In this document: piece by piece, positions 36,968-45,079 of the stretch
Position numbering within the stretch: position 1 is the stretch's first letter
How the letters are laid out: every line of letters begins with the position of its first letter
Assembly: GCF_000155595.1 (NCBI RefSeq)
Contig: NZ_DS989904.1
Span: forward strand, 2,413,758-2,477,757
Origin: Synechococcus sp. PCC 7335
GTDB lineage: Bacteria; Cyanobacteriota; Cyanobacteriia; Phormidesmidales; Phormidesmidaceae
Direction of reading: 5' to 3'
Length of the DNA: 64,000 nucleotides
Position numbers and translations under genes: made by a program
The notes under the pieces: generated by a model
What the model was told of the DNA's origin: nothing
The model's database searches: none
Seen by the model: only the letters and a program-made list of their open reading frames with translations

Positions 36968-37425
36968 AGTGATAATGGGCTCAAAGAATTGATGAAAGTG
37001 AGTAAACTGAACTTCAGTTCTCCATAGTAGACTATGAGCTTTACTCGTGGTGGACACAGCTACGATACTCAATCAAATCTCAATATCTGGCAGCGAGTCG
37101 AGGTTTCGCGGCGAGGGAACAGCTACTGATTTCAACAACGAGGCTAAGGTGACGCTTCATGAAGTAGTCAGCTACAACCAAGAACGAAAAGATAAAAACT
37201 GAAGAACTCACCAAAGCTCCAAATCGAAATACTAAGCTGAATACTCGTGCCCCAGCCTCAGCTATTTTATCAGTTAGCAATAAGCAGTAGCTTTGAGTCT
37301 CTGAGTACAGCCTTAATAGCACGGTTGTTCAGCGCTTTCGCTCTCTTACAATTGACTCATTCTTTTTTTACCCACCACGCTAAACGCGGTTTAAAGGGCC
37401 GCAGTCATTTGGAGGTTTTGACCCA
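36968..37425. other. Intergenic region before the nif-accessory operon
   Basis: About 460 bases between the divergent leuC and nifX-like genes. An 80-codon minus frame (37080-37322) has a weakly hydrophobic stretch but poor initiation and I do not accept it. I see no NtcA-type GTA-N8-TAC box. The last 20 bases contain TTGGAGG, a good ribosome binding site. Confidence 0.55.
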
Positions 37426-37803
37426 ATGGCAGAACAATTGATAGCAGTAGCTGTGGCAAATGATGGGACCATAGCCGCTCATGCAGGTAGAGCTTTGCAG
37501 TGGCAAGTCTATGCCATTCTTGGCGAAGCTGCTCCATGCCTAGCCTGGACATTGGATTTAACTCGCTTCGGCTGTCTTCATGAATGGCATGTGCGAGGTG
37601 ATGGTGATCGTCATCCCCTGCATTTTGTTGATATTGCTGTTGCAGCGTCTGCGGGTGAGGGCGTGCGAAGAAGACTACAACAGCGAGAAACAGAGCTAAT
37701 AACCACCCGTGAGGCGGATCCCATCCAGGCGATCACAGCCTATCTAGAGGGAAGCTTACCCAAAGGATTGCCCCACGAGAAAGTGGCGTGCCATTCTCAT
37801 TAA
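37426..37803 (+). CDS. NifX/NafY-type nitrogenase cofactor protein
   Basis: A 125-residue protein of the dinitrogenase iron-molybdenum-cofactor domain family. It begins IAVAVANDGTIAAHAGRALQWQVY, the typical beta-strand-plus-A-H-x-G loop, and has a core FVDIAVAASAGEGVRRRLQQRETELITT. The C-terminus ends in LPHEKVACHSH with Cys and His that could bind metal. TTGGAGG precedes ATG. The next genes include a nitrogenase-associated ArsC-like protein, so I infer a role in FeMo-co handling or nitrogenase regulation. NifB/NifX-domain proteins also occur outside nif contexts, which tempers this. Confidence 0.85.
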   Translation: MAEQLIAVAVANDGTIAAHAGRALQWQVYAILGEAAPCLAWTLDLTRFGCLHEWHVRGDGDRHPLHFVDIAVAASAGEGVRRRLQQRETELITTREADPIQAITAYLEGSLPKGLPHEKVACHSH

Positions 37804-37819
37804 ACCGGTCTTACTCCCA

Positions 37820-38311
37820 ATGCTTTCGATGTCTTGCCCTCCAACCGCTGCTTCTCCATCTTGGTTCTCTGTATCTGGCCCAGCTCAAGCATGGCTGACG
37901 GCAGCTGCTCATACTTGGGAAGATACCAAAACCTCTGAGCAGTATATTCAACAGGCACTGGCTCAGCCAGGGAGTGAACTGGATGTGCTAGTAAGTGCCT
38001 ATCGCTACTACTTCTATAAGAATCAGAACCAAAAGGCGCTAGACATAGCAGTTGCAGTGATTGAACACATTCAACAGTCTGAACAGTAAAATGATCTTAA
38101 ACCGATTTTGTTAGCTCGTCTCGATGACGAAATCGTACGGCTTTACCAGAACGCTTACGTGGCGTCAGGACTACTCTTAGCCCGTCTGGGGAATATGTTC
38201 GAAGCAGAGCGCATTGCGAACCAGGTTAGACAGCTTAATGCTAAAGAGTTTGGAGCTGACGTTCTTTTCAGCATTTGCGATTCTTCTGCCGATGACGATA
38301 ACCAGGACTGA
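37820..38311 (+). pseudogene. TPR-like gene interrupted by an in-frame stop
   Basis: One reading frame runs from ATG 37820 to TGA 38311 but is broken by TAA at 38087-38089. The part before reads SEQYIQQALAQPGSELDVLV SAYRYYFYKNQNQKALDIAV, helical and TPR-like. The part after continues in the same frame as NDLKPILLARLDDEIVRLYQ NAYVASGLLLARLGN MFEAER. Spacing to the neighbours (16 bases before, 15 after) shows that it sits inside the nif-accessory operon. The stop could be a real mutation, a sequencing error, or two separate proteins (the second would need TTG 38108). Confidence 0.7.
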
Positions 38312-38326
38312 GACGAGGATTCACTG

Positions 38327-38743
38327 ATGGCAGCTGTTGACTTTTACGAGAAACCAGGTTGTATCGGCAATGCAAAGCAAAAAAGATTTCTATGGAATGC
38401 GGGTCACGTCCTGACGGTACATAATCTGCTGACGGAACCTTGGACACCTGAAACCCTACGCCCATTCTTTGGGGATCTGCCTGTGTCTGACTGGTTCAAT
38501 CCCACAGCTCCACCGATCACTCGAGGGGAGATTTGTCCGCAGCGGATAGAGGCTGATGCTGCTCTATTGGCAATGGTGGGACAGCTAATTCTGATTCGGC
38601 GACCGTTACTACAAGTGGGCGATCGCAAGATGGCTGGCTTCGATTTGGCTGTGATCGATCGCTGGGTTGGCCTCGCTGCTGACAGCGATTGGAAGCAGGA
38701 TGTGCAAACCTGTCCCCGTACCGCTAGCAGCTCCTCCAGCTAG
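38327..38743 (+). CDS. Nitrogenase-associated ArsC-like protein
   Basis: A 138-residue thioredoxin-fold protein of the ArsC/Spx clan, nitrogenase-associated subgroup. The N-terminus DFYEKPGCIGNAKQKRFLWN AGH has the redox-type Cys (C12) without the usual CxxS/CxxC partner. Then HNLLTEPWTPETLRPFFGDLPVSDWFN matches the family's LxxEPWT...FFG...WFN pattern. It ends in a Ser-rich tail. Third gene of the operon with the NifX-like gene. Its biochemical role is unclear even in diazotrophs. Confidence 0.85.
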   Translation: MAAVDFYEKPGCIGNAKQKRFLWNAGHVLTVHNLLTEPWTPETLRPFFGDLPVSDWFNPTAPPITRGEICPQRIEADAALLAMVGQLILIRRPLLQVGDRKMAGFDLAVIDRWVGLAADSDWKQDVQTCPRTASSSSS

Positions 38744-38974
38744 CAGAATCTCACGGCGCACGGCAAAAATTGCCTACCCTTTTGTTAGTGCATTAGTGAC
38801 ATTTGCTGTTTCCGTCAGCTTGAGGTAAATTACTTCCACAAGGAATAGCTGCAGGCTGAGGCAGAGCCCAACATGTCGCACTTAACGGATACTTTCTTAT
38901 AGCTTTAGGCTGAGTGACTCGCGATGCACTTAGGCGTAGCCTTCTCTGTGAGTATGCATCCGCACATTGCTATA

Positions 38975-39562
38975 TTAAATTTTTGCAGCTTGCTTACCCC
39001 GCGCGTAAGCTTGGTCAAAGAGCAATTCCAGCTCGGAGTGCGTTCCTCGAATCTGATCGATTACTGCTTTCCCCCACTCTAAATAGTCGTCAATTCGAGT
39101 GCCTGACCAATCATCGGGTGGGGAAGTCGCGATATCTCTCAGGTTAGCGGTTTTATCAGCAAGCTTGACTAGCCTGGCGCGATCGCTCAACCCTGCGGCG
39201 TGATCAATCTGTTGTTGTTTTCGCACTGTCTTTGGCAAAGACTTATCATCTGACAACTCTGCTACGACTTCTTTAACGGCCTTTCCAAACTGTTGTTCTA
39301 GTTCCTCGAGGGTCGTTGCTGTATCTTCTACTGTGTCGTGTAACAAAGCTGCAATCAAAACAACTTCGTCACTGATACCTGCTTCGAGCAGCAGAATGCA
39401 AGCCACTGCAATCGGATGATTGATGTAGGGCGTCTGCGCTAGGTCCTTTCGTCTCTGGTTACGGTGCTTTCTCGCGGCAAAGTCGAGCGCCTTGAGAAAG
39501 TCCCTTCCAAGGAATTTCGATGAACGAAATTCTGATGAACTTTTGAACAGCTCGCTGGTCAC
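38975..39562 (-). CDS. Small alarmone hydrolase (HD domain, Mesh1-like)
   Basis: A 195-residue stand-alone SpoT/RelA hydrolase domain without synthetase or regulatory regions. HD motif residues are H33 in RKHRNQRR, H49 (INHP), H75-D76 in ALLHDTVEDT, and D136 in KLADKTANLRD. Such proteins degrade (p)ppGpp or related nucleotides. Start is GTG 39562, two bases past the hisB stop, so the pair is co-transcribed. A long Rel/SpoT enzyme is not in the window. Confidence 0.88.
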   Translation of the reverse strand: MTSELFKSSSEFRSSKFLGRDFLKALDFAARKHRNQRRKDLAQTPYINHPIAVACILLLEAGISDEVVLIAALLHDTVEDTATTLEELEQQFGKAVKEVVAELSDDKSLPKTVRKQQQIDHAAGLSDRARLVKLADKTANLRDIATSPPDDWSGTRIDDYLEWGKAVIDQIRGTHSELELLFDQAYARGKQAAKI

Positions 39563-39564
39563 TG

Positions 39565-40239
39565 CTAAAGCACGCCCTTGGAACTTGGAATAGCCCCGGC
39601 TCTACGAGGATCGACTTCTGTCGCCATCCGCATCGCTCTAGCAAATGCTTTGAAAGCAGCCTCAATAATGTGATGAGAGTTGATACCGTCTAGCTGACGA
39701 ATGTGCAGCGTCATCTGTGCGTGGTTGACAATAGCCACAAAAAACTCACGCACTAGCTGCGTATCATAGGTACCCACTCGCTGGGTGGGAATTTCTAGGC
39801 CATAGCTAAGGTGAGGGCGACCCGAAAAATCTAGAGAGATTTGAACGAGTGCTTCGTCTAGTGGGGCGATGAAGTGACCAAATCGGGTGATGCCTTTGCG
39901 ATCGCCTAGCGCCTGACGCAGTGCCATCCCTAACGTGATACCGACATCTTCATTCGTATGGTGGTCGTCGATTTCGATATCGCCTGTAGCCCGCACCTCT
40001 AGATCGAATAAGCCGTGAGAGGCAATCTGATGCAGCATGTGGTCTAGGAAAGGAACCCCTGTATCAGCGGTGCACTTTCCAGTTCCATCCACGTTCAGCG
40101 TTACCTGTACATCCGTTTCCTTTGTCGTTCGACTGACCGACGCTGTTCTGTCTGTTTGTGAGGTGGGTTGAGAAGGGGAGGTGGGCGACGTTGTCGTTGA
40201 AAACGAACTTGCCGAAACCGAGTGAGTACTAGAGACCAT
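39565..40239 (-). CDS. hisB: Imidazoleglycerol-phosphate dehydratase
   Basis: Histidine pathway, dehydration of IGP. From ATG 40239 the protein is 224 residues. The first 40 residues are a Ser/Thr/Pro-rich low-complexity tail not seen in the core family, before [18 protein letters not shown]. Mn-binding histidine motifs are intact: [26 protein letters not shown] and [21 protein letters not shown]. Monofunctional, lacking the HisB phosphatase domain. Confidence 0.96.
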   Translation of the reverse strand: MVSSTHSVSASSFSTTTSPTSPSQPTSQTDRTASVSRTTKETDVQVTLNVDGTGKCTADTGVPFLDHMLHQIASHGLFDLEVRATGDIEIDDHHTNEDVGITLGMALRQALGDRKGITRFGHFIAPLDEALVQISLDFSGRPHLSYGLEIPTQRVGTYDTQLVREFFVAIVNHAQMTLHIRQLDGINSHHIIEAAFKAFARAMRMATEVDPRRAGAIPSSKGVL

Positions 40240-40453
40240 AGTGTGTAGTAAAGTTTGCGCCGTAGGTAGACCAGCTTTTTCGGGCCAGAAGATACTTTGG
40301 TGACTTCTCAATTCTACGACCTTAGTTAGGATACCTACAAAAAACTCAGTCCCAGCCTTTCCTTCAGCGTAATTATTCTCAACGAGAAATTGAACCTCAC
40401 TGCTAAAACCCGCATAATAAAGCCATATTCCTATTGAGCGAGGCTAGAATCCT

Positions 40454-40795
40454 ATGTCTATTAGTGAACTCAATCACTTTATGACTTATGTGATAGATGG
40501 CTGGGCGCTGTTCAGCATAGGATCTATCAGCATCGGCTTTATTTCATTTGTCTCACGCCGTATCCAAGAAGACATCGCGGCTGAGTCGCTAGCGCTCTCA
40601 CAAAAGAGTGAGGTAGAGGTCATAGAAGGGGCCGAAGCGAAGGTCGAGACAACAGTTGGGTCAGAAGCCAAGGCAGAAACAGAAGCTATAGAAGCTGCGG
40701 ACGCTGCCAGGCTTGAGGAAGTCGCAGCCGTCTCTGAACAGCTTGCTAAAACAAAAGACACCCAGCCTGATGGTTCTGTCTCTGTATCGATATAG
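40454..40795 (+). CDS. Hypothetical single-helix membrane protein, Glu/Ala-rich tail
   Basis: A 113-residue protein with one membrane helix (about residues 12-30, WALFSIGSISIGFISFV) followed by a long acidic helix (SLALSQKSEVEVIEGAEAKVET... AARLEEVAAVSEQLAKTKD), low complexity. No family recognised. Confidence 0.55.
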   Translation: MSISELNHFMTYVIDGWALFSIGSISIGFISFVSRRIQEDIAAESLALSQKSEVEVIEGAEAKVETTVGSEAKAETEAIEAADAARLEEVAAVSEQLAKTKDTQPDGSVSVSI

Positions 40796-40802
40796 GTGCT
40801 TT

Positions 40803-41006
40803 AGCCATGACTATATCTGGAAACGTCAACAATATGAGTGGTGGGGTATTCCGGAGTACTGGATAGTCGATCGTCATCGGGCTAAAGTGACGGTATTGGT
40901 GCTTGTAGAGGGCGTATATCGAGAGACTGTCTACACAGGTAAGACCCCAATTCGCTCGGCGAGCTTTCCAGATTTAGTGATTACCCTAGAAGATATGCCG
41001 GGCTAG
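40803..41006 (+). pseudogene. Uma2-family (DUF820) nuclease C-terminal remnant
   Basis: About 67 codons match the C-terminal third of Uma2 proteins: DYIWKRQQYEWWGIPEYWIVD, then KVTVLVLVEGVYRETVYTGK, FPDLVITLEDM. The usual first 120 residues with the catalytic Glu/Asp motif are absent. The frame continues upstream only through an unrelated overlap with the 40454-40795 gene. It is thus a truncated remnant. Uma2 genes are very numerous and mobile in cyanobacteria. Confidence 0.8.
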
Positions 41007-41026
41007 CTCAAGCGATACTTACTTCT

Positions 41027-41935
41027 CTAGCCTCCCCTCTCCCAGGACGGTTGTTTGAACCAATCTTGCAAGAATGTAGTGAGTAGCTGAATTTTTGTTG
41101 AGAGATGCCGATTCGTGGCATAGCAGAGTCTAGCAGTGAGTTCTAGGGGGCGATAGTTTGGCAATATGATACTCAACTCGTTTGATCTAAGAGCGTCGCC
41201 AATGATGAAGGTTGGTAGTAGGGCGATGCCAACCCCTGCGATCGCACTTTCTCTGAGAACCTCTCCGTTATTGGAGTAGCCCCGACATTTTATAGGAATC
41301 GTGTAAGTCTTATCTGGGCCGACGAGCCGCCATTTACTACCTGTGGCTAAGTGACCGTAGTGCAGGCAGTGGTGCTGTTTTAGATCCTCTAGGCGAGTAG
41401 GCGTACCGTGAGCTTTTAGATAGTTAGGCGCAGCGCAAAGGACCCGGCGGATGGGAGCTATCTTATGGGTGATCAACGCTTCTTCCTCTACTGCGGCGGC
41501 AATTCGCAGTGTCACGTCAAAGCCTTCTTCAATCAGATCGACAAAGCGATCGCTGAGCGTCATCTGAACCTTGATGTCAGGATATTGATACATGAATTGG
41601 GCGATCGCTTCCGCTAAATGCATCGTCCCAAACGACATCGGTGCATTGATCCGCAGCGTTCCCTTCGGTTGCATCTGCATTTGCGTCACCGATAGCTCTG
41701 CTGCTTTCACCTCCGCCAAAATGTCTACGCATCGCTCATAATACGCCCGGCCCATATCTGTCGGACTGACCCGCCGTGTTGTTCGCTGTAATAGCTGTAC
41801 ATCCAAATCTTGCTCTAGCTGAGCCACTAGCTTATTTACCACCGATCGAGATAGTCCTAAATGTCTTCCTGCTGCCGCGAACCCGCTATGGTTTACTACC
41901 TCGACAAAGGTCCGCATACTTTCTAACTTGTCCAT
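41027..41935 (-). CDS. LysR-family transcriptional regulator
   Basis: A 302-residue LTTR from ATG 41935. N-terminal winged HTH: MDKLESMRTFVEVVNHSGFA AAGRHLGLSRSVVNKLVAQLEQDL, then the linker helix, then the effector domain (about 90-295) with GTLRINAPMSFGTMHLAEAI, RIAAAVEEEALITHKIAP and LLPTFIIGDAL. The CrgA/DsdC-like subgroup is a guess. It is transcribed away from a pirin and azoreductase pair, so it is likely their regulator. Confidence 0.92.
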   Translation of the reverse strand: MDKLESMRTFVEVVNHSGFAAAGRHLGLSRSVVNKLVAQLEQDLDVQLLQRTTRRVSPTDMGRAYYERCVDILAEVKAAELSVTQMQMQPKGTLRINAPMSFGTMHLAEAIAQFMYQYPDIKVQMTLSDRFVDLIEEGFDVTLRIAAAVEEEALITHKIAPIRRVLCAAPNYLKAHGTPTRLEDLKQHHCLHYGHLATGSKWRLVGPDKTYTIPIKCRGYSNNGEVLRESAIAGVGIALLPTFIIGDALRSNELSIILPNYRPLELTARLCYATNRHLSTKIQLLTTFLQDWFKQPSWERGG

Positions 41936-41960
41936 CAATACGACCGCATTCGTTAAGGTT

Positions 41961-42014
41961 ATTGTATCTAATATAAATACAATATGTGCATAAAATAACC
42001 TATTGTATTTATAT
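41961..42014. promoter_or_regulatory. LysR operator region, 14-bp inverted repeat
   Basis: A perfect 14-bp inverted repeat ATATAAATACAATA (41971-41984) / TATTGTATTTATAT (42001-42014) with a 16-base spacer. The half-site ATTGTAT occurs three times: 41961-41967 (+), 41977-41983 as its complement ATACAAT, and 42002-42008 (+). The last one overlaps the likely -35 of the pirin promoter. Position between the divergent LysR and pirin genes is textbook for autoregulation and activation. Confidence 0.8.
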
Positions 42015-42031
42015 CGAAGTCAGTTCATAAT
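42003..42031 (+). promoter_or_regulatory. Predicted pirin promoter
   Basis: A -35-like TTGTAT (42003-42008) and -10-like CATAAT (42026-42031) with a 17-base spacer lie 44 bases before the pirin ATG. The -35 sits within the right arm of the inverted repeat. Predicted from sequence only. Confidence 0.45.
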
Positions 42032-42074
42032 AGAAACAAGCAAACAGACGTTTCTATGGAGTAAAGAGAAGATA

Positions 42075-42779
42075 ATGTTAGCCATTCGCAAAGCTACAGA
42101 TCGCGGCACTTCAAACTTCGGCTGGTTGGATAGTAGGCACACCTTTTCCTTTGGTGGCTACATGGACCCACGCAATATGGGCTTTAGTGACCTACGTGTC
42201 ATCAACGAGGACCGCGTTGCTCCTGGTGCTGGTTTTGGCACCCATGGTCATCGCGATATGGAAATCATCTCCTATGTGATCGAGGGCGAACTAGCCCACA
42301 GAGATAGTATGGGTACAGGCTCGGTCATTCGTCCTGGCGATGTGCAACGGATGAGCGCAGGCACAGGGGTCACCCATAGCGAAATGAACGCTTCCAAAGA
42401 GAATCCCGTACATTTCTTGCAGATATGGATCTTGCCTGAAACCAAAGGTCTAGCCCCTAGCTATGAGCAAAACCACTTCGCGCCTGAGACTCGTCAGGAT
42501 CAGTGGAAACTTGTGGGTTCGCGCGATGGTAGAGAGGGTTCTGTGACTATTCATCAAGATGTCAGTCTGTATGCTGCCACCCTCAGCGAAGGTGCAAAAA
42601 TCAGCTATGAACTAGCACCCAATCGCAAGGCCTGGCTGCAGGTTGTCAAAGGATCGCTACAGTTGGATGGTCAAACTTTAACAGCTGGCGACGGTCTCGC
42701 CTTTGCAGATCTAGATACGCTTTCGGTTTTAGGATCTGATGAGAGTACAGAGATTCTACTGTTTGACTTAGCTGCCTAG
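42075..42779 (+). CDS. Pirin-family protein (quercetinase-like cupin)
   Basis: A 234-residue bicupin from ATG 42075; the frame is open further upstream but MLAIRKATDRGTSNFGWLDS RHTFSFGGY is the family N-terminus. Metal ligands: H57, H59 in THGHRDMEI, H101 and E103 in GVTHSEMN. Bacterial pirins (YhhW-type) can show quercetin dioxygenase activity or respond to oxidative stress. Preceded by AGAGAAG. It is followed by the azoreductase at 42866. Confidence 0.92.
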   Translation: MLAIRKATDRGTSNFGWLDSRHTFSFGGYMDPRNMGFSDLRVINEDRVAPGAGFGTHGHRDMEIISYVIEGELAHRDSMGTGSVIRPGDVQRMSAGTGVTHSEMNASKENPVHFLQIWILPETKGLAPSYEQNHFAPETRQDQWKLVGSRDGREGSVTIHQDVSLYAATLSEGAKISYELAPNRKAWLQVVKGSLQLDGQTLTAGDGLAFADLDTLSVLGSDESTEILLFDLAA

Positions 42780-42865
42780 CTGATTCGTGTGTAGAGGGTA
42801 TGTCCTTCATGCCCTCTACTCTCGTTTCTATAACTTACAACCACTACAATCAACAATCGCAACTC

Positions 42866-43450
42866 ATGAAAATTCTAAGAATTGACTCTAGTGCTAGATA
42901 CGAGAATTCTGTTAGTCGTCAGCTAGTAGACGAGCTGATCGAAAAACTACAGAAAGATAGCGATACAGAAGTTGCTACTCGAGATGTCGCGAAAGGATTA
43001 CCTTTTGTTGATGAGCCAATGGTTGTTGCTTACAACACGCCTGAAGAAGATCGCACACCAGAACAAAAAGAGATCCTAGAACTTTCGAATCAGCTAGTTT
43101 CAGAACTGCAGTCTGCAGATGTGATAGTCATGGGCGTGCCTATCTACAACTTCTCAGTACCCGCTGCGCTGAAGGCTTACATCGATTTGGTCGCTAGAGC
43201 AGGATTAACATTTGAGTATTCTTCACAAGGACCGAAAGGGCTGTTACGCGATCGCAAAACATACATAATCATCACTTCAGGCGGCACTCCAGTCGGCAGC
43301 GAGATCGACTACACCAGTGGCTATCTGAAGCACTTTTTCAGCTTCCTTGGCATCACTGACGTAGAAATTATCGCTGCCGACAGTCTTTCTCGAACGGGCT
43401 CAGACAAACTCACTCAAGTCCGTCAGCAAATTTTGAGTAATGTCGCTTGA
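42866..43450 (+). CDS. azoR: FMN-dependent NADH:quinone/azo reductase
   Basis: A flavodoxin-like AzoR homologue, 194 residues from ATG 42866 (MKILRIDSSARYENSVSRQL). The FMN-binding loop PIYNFSVPAALKAYIDLVARAG and the TSGGTPVG segment are characteristic. The enzyme reduces azo dyes and quinones and is normally linked to electrophile stress. The pirin plus azoreductase pair under LysR control is a frequent bacterial stress module. Confidence 0.92.
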   Translation: MKILRIDSSARYENSVSRQLVDELIEKLQKDSDTEVATRDVAKGLPFVDEPMVVAYNTPEEDRTPEQKEILELSNQLVSELQSADVIVMGVPIYNFSVPAALKAYIDLVARAGLTFEYSSQGPKGLLRDRKTYIIITSGGTPVGSEIDYTSGYLKHFFSFLGITDVEIIAADSLSRTGSDKLTQVRQQILSNVA

Positions 43451-43531
43451 CCTTATTTCCTATGACTCTATTTCTAGTATCAAGCTGGGGTAAACCTGCG
43501 TTTTGGACATGCAGATGTTTACTAAGAAGCT

Positions 43532-43585
43532 ATAGTCTTTCAAGCGGCCATAGTCTTTCAAGTAGTTATAGTCTTTCAAGCAGCC
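43532..43585. repeat. 18-bp tandem repeat at the aroB 3' end
   Basis: Three 18-mers ATAGTCTTTCAAGCGGCC, ATAGTCTTTCAAGTAGTT, ATAGTCTTTCAAGCAGCC, then ATGGTCTTT as a partial fourth. The third copy (43568-43585) covers the aroB stop codon (43576-43578), so the array appears to have grown from the gene end. Confidence 0.88.
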
Positions 43586-44694
43586 ATGGTCTTTAGCACC
43601 CCTCTGACACTGTCATCACTCACCTGATCGGTCACAAACGCCTTGCCGATCCGCTCTGGTAATACAAAACGAACTTTGCCTTCCTTTACCTTTTTGTCAC
43701 TTCTAAGCGCAACTAAGATTTCTTCAATATCGATATCTTCAGGTAAACGAATCGGTAGCTGCGTTTTTTCTAACAGAACCTGCTGTCTTTGAGTCGCGGC
43801 TTGGTTCCACGCGCTTCCAGTTACGGCTTCAGCAATCTTTGCGGCAGCGACCATCCCAATACCAACCGCTTCGCCGTGATTGATTTTGCTGTAGCCTGTC
43901 AAACTCTCTACCGCATGACCGACCGTGTGTCCATAGTTCAAAATGGCGCGAATGCCTGCTTCTTTCACATCCTGGCTAACAACATCTGCTTTGGCTTGGC
44001 AAGAGTGCGTCAGCATTGTTTGTAGCAGTTCATCACTGACTTTGGCATAGTCATCTAGTCGCTCAGCTGCTTCTAGCTTTTCAAACAGCGGCTGGTCCCA
44101 AATTACGCCGTACTTAATCACTTCCGAAACGCCCGCCCGAAACTCTCGAACTGGTAAGGTCTCTAGTACTTGTGGATCGATTAAGACTAGCCTAGGTTGA
44201 TGGAATGCGCCAATTAGATTCTTACCTTTGGGATGGTTAACGCCAGTTTTGCCGCCCATCGAGGCATCGACCATCGCCAAAAGAGATGTTGGCACTTGCA
44301 CCACTGAGATGCCGCGTAGCCATGAAGCAGCCGCAAATCCGGTCATATCTCCAATCACCCCACCCCCAAGGGCAACCATTGCTGAACTGCGCTCTAGTCG
44401 ATTTTCGTAGGCGGCATCATGGATTTGGGCGATAGAGGCCATGGTTTTGTACTGCTCACCTGCAGGGAGAATGCAGTGAGAAACGTCGTAGCCTACCTGA
44501 GTAAGTGAGGCGATCGCCCGCGCTCCATACAGATCGAACACTATCGGGTTTGAGACAACTAACACCTTTTGCCCCGGCTTAACCAACGGCCCGTTTTCAA
44601 TCGCTAACCAGGGACCTAGGTAATCCAAACCACCCGGCGTAATTCGAATATCGTAGGGATCTTGAGGAATATTGACGCGGATAGTTGTCTTCAT
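43576..44694 (-). CDS. aroB: 3-dehydroquinate synthase
   Basis: Second step of the shikimate pathway (DAHP to 3-dehydroquinate). 372 residues from ATG 44694 ([10 protein letters not shown]). The NAD domain has the [19 protein letters not shown] motif; [28 protein letters not shown] and the zinc ligands in [10 protein letters not shown] and [11 protein letters not shown] follow. C-terminal residues LKTMAA overlap a tandem repeat. Divergent from petL. Confidence 0.97.
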   Translation of the reverse strand: MKTTIRVNIPQDPYDIRITPGGLDYLGPWLAIENGPLVKPGQKVLVVSNPIVFDLYGARAIASLTQVGYDVSHCILPAGEQYKTMASIAQIHDAAYENRLERSSAMVALGGGVIGDMTGFAAASWLRGISVVQVPTSLLAMVDASMGGKTGVNHPKGKNLIGAFHQPRLVLIDPQVLETLPVREFRAGVSEVIKYGVIWDQPLFEKLEAAERLDDYAKVSDELLQTMLTHSCQAKADVVSQDVKEAGIRAILNYGHTVGHAVESLTGYSKINHGEAVGIGMVAAAKIAEAVTGSAWNQAATQRQQVLLEKTQLPIRLPEDIDIEEILVALRSDKKVKEGKVRFVLPERIGKAFVTDQVSDDSVRGVLKTMAA

Positions 44695-44818
44695 GGCTAT
44701 TGAATAGTTTCTCTCAAGTGAGCTAGCGAGTCTTTGCCGTAATGTTAAGCTGCGCAATCTTTGTGTAAAGGTTTGTGTTTCAATTGAAAGGTATTCGAAA
44801 CCAGTTTAGGAGATAACC

Positions 44819-44911
44819 ATGGGCGCAGTAATTTATGTTGTGTGGCTAGCCGTACTATTCGCGGCAGCAATGGGACTTTACTTTGGCCTGCGAGCAGTTA
44901 AGCTCATTTAG
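44819..44911 (+). CDS. petL: Cytochrome b6f subunit PetL
   Basis: A 30-residue single-helix protein that spans the thylakoid membrane and stabilises the b6f complex. The sequence MGAVIYVVWLAVLFAAAMGL YFGLRAVKLI matches PetL in its hydrophobic stretch and in the basic -KLI C-terminus seen in cyanobacterial PetL. TTTAGGAGA lies 5 bases upstream of ATG. It is very short, so the assignment rests on pattern and genomic fit. Divergent from aroB. Confidence 0.85.
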   Translation: MGAVIYVVWLAVLFAAAMGLYFGLRAVKLI

Positions 44912-45079
44912 TTACTTGAGTAGTTTATTTGTTCAAGGTTTCAATCATTCAAACTCTATATCTTCAAAGTCTATATCGGAGTGAGAGTGGAGATACACTT
45001 GTGCTTTCCTACGTTGTGTCTCCTAATCGCGCTATTCGATTGCCCTAGTCGTGATTGAATAGTGATTGGAAAAACTAAT

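Noticed and set aside
37080..37322. 80-codon minus frame with a hydrophobic stretch
   Set aside because: No good start or ribosome binding site, and its frame runs against the nif-accessory operon without support.
37073..37425. NtcA binding site before the nif-accessory operon
   Set aside because: I looked for GTA-N8-TAC and found none with correct spacing.
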